Assembly: GCF_009796745.1 (NCBI RefSeq)
Contig: NZ_CP047024.1
Span: 4,402,001 to 4,466,000, forward strand
Direction: 5' to 3'
Source of the DNA: Paraglaciecola sp. L1A13
GTDB lineage: Bacteria > Pseudomonadota > Gammaproteobacteria > Enterobacterales > Alteromonadaceae
Length of the DNA stretch: 64,000 nt
The translations under genes were made by a program, and so were the position numbers. Below, piece after piece: positions 59,143-64,000 of the stretch. Numbering within the stretch: the first letter of the stretch is position 1; each line of letters begins with the position of its first letter. The notes below the pieces were generated by a model. The model was not told the DNA's origin and ran no database searches. It saw only the letters and a list, made by a program, of their open reading frames with translations.

Positions 59143-60099
59143 TTGCCTACTACACATATACTGAACAAAATTCTCGTCAGCAGCATCTTCTGTGCGACCT
59201 TATTTCTAGGTGCTTGTAGCTCTAACACCACACCCGACGCTATAACCGAACCTGAAACAACAAATAATGCTGGCAGTGAGTTGGTAATAAAGAGCTCTCA
59301 CGGTACCCAGTCCATTGAGCCAACCGTTGTTAGCTATGCAGCGCCTAGCAACGAGCAGGCAGTCCAGGATAACATCCCCCTCGCTTTTGAAGATCCATTA
59401 GAGTTTATCAACCGACCCATCTTCGCATTCAACGATAAATTGTTTGAGTACATACTAATTCCTGCAGCAAATGGCTATACAAAGATAGTTCCCGATCCAG
59501 TACGAACCAGTGTAGGACATTTTTTTGGCAATATTCGAGAGCCCTTAAATGCCTTAAATCAGTTATTCCAAGGTGAGGTCGGTGATAGTGGTAAAAGCGT
59601 TGGCCGGTTCCTTATCAATACAACGGTTGGATTACTCGGCTTTTTTGACCCAGCGACCGCGTGGTTTGAGATAGACGAAAATGTGACCACAATTAACGAC
59701 ACTTTAATCAAATACGACGTGGGATATGGCAGCTATTTGGTGTTACCTATTCTGGGTCAATCCGATTTACGTAATGGGTTCTCTACCATTACTGAGTCTA
59801 TTTTCAATCCTATTCAGTACGCTACTGAAAACCCGCAAACTATCTATATCCAGTCCTACGGTGGCTTTCACGCTTTTGCTCCTCAAGCACCCACCTATGA
59901 GAAATTGCGCAGCGAAACCAACGATCCTTATGTGTTCTTCCGAAACCTCTATATGCAAAACATGTTGCGCGATCAGCAATTCCCAGTCGAAAACACAGAT
60001 AACAAAAATGGGCAGCAGGAAACGAAGAAAATGGGTAACGCTAACAGCGCCAATGAACAGAACATAGATGGCGATGCTTCAGCATCGCAACCGGAGTAA
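59143..60099 (+). CDS. mlaA: MlaA/VacJ outer-membrane lipoprotein
   Basis: A 318-residue MlaA lipoprotein, the outer-membrane part of phospholipid retrograde transport. The lipobox LFLGAC is near residue 24; FEDPLEFINRPIFAFNDKL, FFGNIREPLNALNQLFQG and the long helices with SYLVLPILGQSDLRNGF are conserved. TTG at 59143 has GAGG eight bases upstream; a TTG at 59125 is poorer. C-terminal tail is Asn/Gln-rich. The RND gene starts 7 bp after its stop. Confidence 0.93.
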   Translation: MPTTHILNKILVSSIFCATLFLGACSSNTTPDAITEPETTNNAGSELVIKSSHGTQSIEPTVVSYAAPSNEQAVQDNIPLAFEDPLEFINRPIFAFNDKLFEYILIPAANGYTKIVPDPVRTSVGHFFGNIREPLNALNQLFQGEVGDSGKSVGRFLINTTVGLLGFFDPATAWFEIDENVTTINDTLIKYDVGYGSYLVLPILGQSDLRNGFSTITESIFNPIQYATENPQTIYIQSYGGFHAFAPQAPTYEKLRSETNDPYVFFRNLYMQNMLRDQQFPVENTDNKNGQQETKKMGNANSANEQNIDGDASASQPE

Positions 60100-60106
60100 G
60101 CAATTC

Positions 60107-62536
60107 ATGAGTGCATCTTTAGCCAATATGATTATCCGTCATGCCAAGCTTATTCTGCTTTTATTCGTTATCGGTGGTGGGCTTGCAGCATGGTCAGCTC
60201 AGCAATTTAAGATTGACGCCTCGGCGGACACCTTACTGATAAAAAACAATAAAATGTTTGTAGAAACCCAGGTGATGAATGAGCGTTTTTCGCCACAAGA
60301 GTTTATCTTGGTGGCCTACAAACCGAAAGATCGTCCTGTATTCAGTCAACAGTCTTTCAATGATATCCAACAAATATCCAGCGAACTCAAAACTATTCCG
60401 AGAGTATCTGAGGTCACCAATATACTCAATGTGCCTTTGCTGTCCTTATCGGGCAAGCTTGACCCAGATCTTAAACCTGAGCAATTAACTTGGCAGGCCA
60501 ATCATTACTCCGCGGATAAAATGCGTGAGGTGTTCACCGATCACCCTTTGTTTACCGACCTGTTGGTGAATAAAGATCAAACTGCTACGGCCATGCAAAT
60601 TGTATTCAAGCCAAACACAGAGTTAAGAGATATACAGAGCAAGATTATTGGCATTCAAAAAAAGGTTCTTGATGGCAAATTAAGTGAACAAGATGAGCAA
60701 AGAATTGAAAAGCTCAAGAGACAGGCTGAGCCCATTGAAGAGCAACTAAAAAAGACTCGCCAACAAGAAATTAAGCAGATATACCAGATAATTGAGCCAT
60801 TTAAAGATGACGCTGACTTATATCTAGGTGGTGCTTATGTACTTGGTCAGCAAATGATCGACATAATTCAAAGTGACTTACTGGTGTTTGGCAGCGCTAT
60901 TGGCCTAGCAATTTGTTTGATATTGTTCGTTCTGTTTAGAAAGATTCGCTGGGTGGTACTGCCACTACTGTGCTGCGGATTAAGCGTACTTCTAACCGTT
61001 GGCTTATTCGGATTGCTTGATTTTAGAGCAACGGTTATCTCTTCAAACTTTATTGCATTGCAGTTAATTCTAACACTTGCGGTGGTAGTTCACCTTATTG
61101 TGGAGTTCCGTCAACTAGAGGAGCAAGACAGCGAAGCCAGCCAGCAAAGCCTGCTGCGTCAAACCTTTATTAATAAATTCAAGCCTTGCCTGTACGCAGG
61201 GATCACCACAAGCGTTGGCTTTGCCTCGTTATTATTTAGCGGCATACAGCCTGTGGTTAGCTTTGGCTGGATGATGATAGTAGCGATGGGTGTATCTATC
61301 TCCGTTAGCCTATTGCTATTCCCTGCCGTGTTAGCGTCGTTTAAGCGCAAGGGAGATAGTCACGAAAGTCGATTCAGCCAATATGTTGTCTCCGCTATTA
61401 GTAATTTCACCTTAAGACGCCCCACATTCATTATTTTGATTACCCTTATTATCAGTAGTGGCGCCATATTCGGCATTCTTAAACTCAATGTGGAAAACAG
61501 CTTTTTAAATTACTTCAAAGAATCGACACAAGTACGTACCGAATTAGAGTTTATTGACCGAGAATTTGGCGGCTCCACACCATTGGATTTGATTTACACC
61601 ATTCCAGAAAATGAACGCCGTGATGACTTAGTTATGAGTGCAAAAACGGTTCAAACTTTACAAAAAATTCAGCACGTGATGCGTCAATACAAAGCAACAG
61701 GCAATATCACCTCAGTGGTGAACTTCACTGAGCTAGCGAAACAAATAAATAACGGAAAGCCACTCACCGAATACGAATTAACGGTTATTTATACCTTGCT
61801 TGATGAATCTCTCACTGATCAGTTGTTAGGGGCTTATTTCGACCCTGAAAATAATCAGTTACGTATTAGTACCCGTATTCAGGACAGCACCGAGAATTTC
61901 AATCGCGCTGAATTCCTAAATACTTTGCGAAACGATTTGGAGATGCTCGACATCGCACCTGACAGCTACAGCCTAAGCAACCTGTTTGTGCTCTATCAGG
62001 ACATTTTACAGCGTTTATTTTCCTCTCAGATCATGACTCTGGGCTTAGTCTTCGGCGCGCTCACTTTGGTTTTGTTAGTGATATTTCGTTCTATTAAAGT
62101 GGCTGTTATCGCGGTTATCCCCAACATTCTGACTACCTTAGTCATTTTAGGCGTAATGGGATGGTTAGGAATCGCATTAGATTTAATGACAATCACGATT
62201 TCAGCGATTGCCATGGGGATAGCTGTCGATGACACCATTCATTTCGTGCATCGATATCTTGAAGAATTAAATAAAGAGAATGCTGACGCCAGTAAAGCGA
62301 TTAAAAGGACGTTCAAGTCCGTGGGGTATGCACTAATTTATACCACCACCATCATTGCTGTTGGCTTCTCACTACTTAGCTTTTCCGACTTCGTGCCCAG
62401 TATATTGTTCGGACTACTAACCTGTTTGGCCATGTTGCTAGCCTTTGTAACCGATACCACTTTACTGCCCGTGCTATTACGAAAATTCGTTCATCCTAAA
62501 AGTCAGAAAAAGTCGTCTTTGAGTAACAATGGATAA
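60107..62536 (+). CDS. MMPL/RND-family exporter
   Basis: An 809-residue predicted exporter of the RND superfamily (COG1033, MMPL type), smaller than HAE1 pumps. Two repeats each have one helix, a periplasmic domain (about 45-265 and 415-640) and a five-helix block; the second contains AMGIAVDDTIHFVHRYLEE and the first LAVVVHLIVEFRQLEE. A charged coiled-coil stretch lies at about 185-235. ATG 60107 is chosen since the longer frame runs back into mlaA. The tight coupling with mlaA argues for lipid transport. Confidence 0.9.
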   Translation: MSASLANMIIRHAKLILLLFVIGGGLAAWSAQQFKIDASADTLLIKNNKMFVETQVMNERFSPQEFILVAYKPKDRPVFSQQSFNDIQQISSELKTIPRVSEVTNILNVPLLSLSGKLDPDLKPEQLTWQANHYSADKMREVFTDHPLFTDLLVNKDQTATAMQIVFKPNTELRDIQSKIIGIQKKVLDGKLSEQDEQRIEKLKRQAEPIEEQLKKTRQQEIKQIYQIIEPFKDDADLYLGGAYVLGQQMIDIIQSDLLVFGSAIGLAICLILFVLFRKIRWVVLPLLCCGLSVLLTVGLFGLLDFRATVISSNFIALQLILTLAVVVHLIVEFRQLEEQDSEASQQSLLRQTFINKFKPCLYAGITTSVGFASLLFSGIQPVVSFGWMMIVAMGVSISVSLLLFPAVLASFKRKGDSHESRFSQYVVSAISNFTLRRPTFIILITLIISSGAIFGILKLNVENSFLNYFKESTQVRTELEFIDREFGGSTPLDLIYTIPENERRDDLVMSAKTVQTLQKIQHVMRQYKATGNITSVVNFTELAKQINNGKPLTEYELTVIYTLLDESLTDQLLGAYFDPENNQLRISTRIQDSTENFNRAEFLNTLRNDLEMLDIAPDSYSLSNLFVLYQDILQRLFSSQIMTLGLVFGALTLVLLVIFRSIKVAVIAVIPNILTTLVILGVMGWLGIALDLMTITISAIAMGIAVDDTIHFVHRYLEELNKENADASKAIKRTFKSVGYALIYTTTIIAVGFSLLSFSDFVPSILFGLLTCLAMLLAFVTDTTLLPVLLRKFVHPKSQKKSSLSNNG

Positions 62537-62933
62537 TTTCATCTTGTTGATGCTCTATAAGTTGTCGTGTTATTTCACAGTTTAGTGCATAGAGAAAAAT
62601 GAATATAAAAATAATCATTTAAATTCAGATGGTTACGAATTTGCACGGAAATTGCTTTTCAATTTAATTAACGATATGCCAAAGGATTAGTCATAAACCC
62701 GTTTGCCGAGTTAGCGCCTTTGATTCGCTGTTAACTTGCACCCGTTTTCGCTGGGGCTGGGGCGTTAAACCCCTGATACTGCTACTATCTAGCCCCAGTG
62801 AATTCTCTTTATAATGATTTAATACGCAGATGTACAAAAATTGAGTGCAGTGGATTAAATAAGCTTTGAATTTGCTCGACTAAGTAGAGAGTAACAGACG
62901 ATAAAGTGAACGTATTGTCAGTAACTTAACAAA
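62537..62933. other. Intergenic region between RND gene and hybrid kinase
   Basis: About 400 bp without a gene. CTGGGGCT (62751-62758) can pair with AGCCCCAG (62791-62798), enclosing a GGGG/CCCC inner hairpin at 62759-62773. No T tract follows, so it is not an ordinary terminator. Otherwise nothing recognised. Confidence 0.45.
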
Positions 62934-64000
62934 CTAGTCTTTAACGAGGTCCGTTAATACCTGCATATTGATTGGTTTTAAAATAAATTTGGATATGTCA
63001 GCTTCTATTAATTTAGCATTGTCAGGCTGCTCACCACTTAGAATGACCATTTCGACTTGTGGTGCACTCTGACGCAATTCTTTTGCTAAGCTCAAGCCAT
63101 CAGCGTCAGGCAAGTTTAAATCCAGTAATACCTTACTCCAGTCGTTTCGTTGCTTGAAAATATCGATACATTCTTTACCTGAATGGGCTATATGGACTGA
63201 TACACCTAAGTTTTTGAGCAATAACGCGGTAATATCAGCGGCATCAACATCATCTTCTACCAGCAGTATATGCTGCTGCTTGCTGCTTTGACGCAGGGAT
63301 GATTCGTCGCTTGTTAACTCGTTGAGAAAATGGCTGTTTGGGCTTAGCGATTCATTTGGTTCAACAGGCAAATATGTATCGAGTACGCTCATCAATGCTT
63401 CAGGGTTAATTGGTTTTTCTAAAACACGAGTAAACCCTTGGGAAATCAATTGATCGCGTACCCCTTTCATCGTGGCAGCAGTCATAGCAACCACCGGCGC
63501 TGCAATACCATTTTGGCGTATCTGTTTAATTGCTTCGGATCCGTCCATCACCGGCATATGTATATCAATCAATACCAAATCATAAGGCTGGCTGTCATTG
63601 CTTGCATCAGTGATTTTGTCTAATGCCTCTAAGCCATTCTTACCATACTCCACCAGCAGCCCAGTGCTTGACACCATATGCCCGACCAGCATGCGAATGT
63701 CATTTACGTCATCTACCACTAACACTTTGCCTTGGTAACGCGGTGTCTTTACGTCTTTAACCAGCAATGGCTTAGCGTCAAATTTAAGCAGTTCGTGGGG
63801 GACGTCGCTTACATCACCAGTCTGAATATGAGCAGTGAAACAACTACCCGAACCAAATATTGACTCCAAACTCATGTCGCCACCCATTTTCGCCACTAGC
63901 TCAGTACAAATAGCCAAGCCCAACCCACTACCACCTTGTCTGCGAGACACAACATCAGCCACTTGTTCAAATGGTTTAAATACACTACCTAATTGCTCTT
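62934..64000 (-). CDS. Hybrid sensor histidine kinase, C-terminal part (5' end outside window)
   Basis: The frame stays open to the right edge, so the gene begins beyond it. Visible are the end of the HATPase domain (FKPFEQVADV and GGSGLGLAICTELVAKMGG, the G2 box) and two receiver domains. REC1 has VVDDVNDIRM and the phospho-Asp in LIDIHMPVMDG, with the Lys in LEKPINPEAL; REC2 has VEDDVDAADI and LLDLNLPDADG with ILKPINMQVL. No HPt domain is seen at the end, so the final phosphoacceptor is separate. The sensed signal is not visible here. Confidence 0.93.
   Translation of the reverse strand, partial: EQLGSVFKPFEQVADVVSRRQGGSGLGLAICTELVAKMGGDMSLESIFGSGSCFTAHIQTGDVSDVPHELLKFDAKPLLVKDVKTPRYQGKVLVVDDVNDIRMLVGHMVSSTGLLVEYGKNGLEALDKITDASNDSQPYDLVLIDIHMPVMDGSEAIKQIRQNGIAAPVVAMTAATMKGVRDQLISQGFTRVLEKPINPEALMSVLDTYLPVEPNESLSPNSHFLNELTSDESSLRQSSKQQHILLVEDDVDAADITALLLKNLGVSVHIAHSGKECIDIFKQRNDWSKVLLDLNLPDADGLSLAKELRQSAPQVEMVILSGEQPDNAKLIEADISKFILKPINMQVLTDLVKD

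Overview
The window is an ordinary-looking chromosomal segment of a marine gammaproteobacterium, most likely order Alteromonadales (Paraglaciecola / Pseudoalteromonas atlantica type). This is inferred from moderate GC, a complete Na+-translocating NADH:quinone reductase (nqrABCDEF) with its maturation genes, the nudF-yqiB-cpdA-yqiA-parE block divergent from tolC, an EF-P lysylation locus, and several sodium-linked transporters. No rRNA, tRNA, insertion sequence, prophage or CRISPR array was seen. Both ends cut a gene: a propeller-amidohydrolase at the left and a hybrid histidine kinase at the right.

Layout. 0-9 kb: two exported or multidomain amidohydrolases, a diguanylate cyclase, a stand-alone second elongation factor G, a metallo-beta-lactamase-fold hydrolase and a DUF1653 gene. 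9-18 kb: SOS-regulated dinB (clear LexA box), then nqrM, apbE and nqrFEDCBA on the minus strand, forming one Na+-NQR assembly locus. 18-24.6 kb: fabV, a small Pmp3/YqaE gene, bolA-like, alkB-like, rlmG, periplasmic cyclophilin, a GNAT acetyltransferase, a membrane protein and a membrane-bound diguanylate cyclase. 24.7-27.4 kb: epmA, efp and epmB, the translation factor and two of its modifying enzymes. 27.4-35.7 kb: small unknown genes, an SMR efflux pump, parE-yqiA-cpdA-yqiB-nudF and tolC. 35.8-41 kb: metabolic genes (FAD dehydrogenase, ferredoxin, HMG-CoA reductase, thioesterase, iron alcohol dehydrogenase).

41-59 kb is dense in envelope and osmotic-stress functions: a BON-domain protein, DUF2254, several tiny membrane or lipoproteins, DUF1328, YqaE, DUF748, YihY, MscS, NhaA and proA-proB-putP with a small membrane ORF, divergent from a MarR regulator. 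59-62.5 kb holds an mlaA-MMPL/RND pair suggesting lipid transport, followed by the truncated hybrid kinase.

Three short genes (two Pmp3/YqaE proteolipids and a DUF1328 protein) were found by reading the sequence directly. Several starts were moved from the longest ORF to GTG, TTG or internal ATG codons, using Shine-Dalgarno position, avoidance of overlaps and family length. I found no clearly new biological system. The best leads are the putP/marR control region, the paired small membrane proteins, the mlaA-RND pair and a few conserved unknowns.
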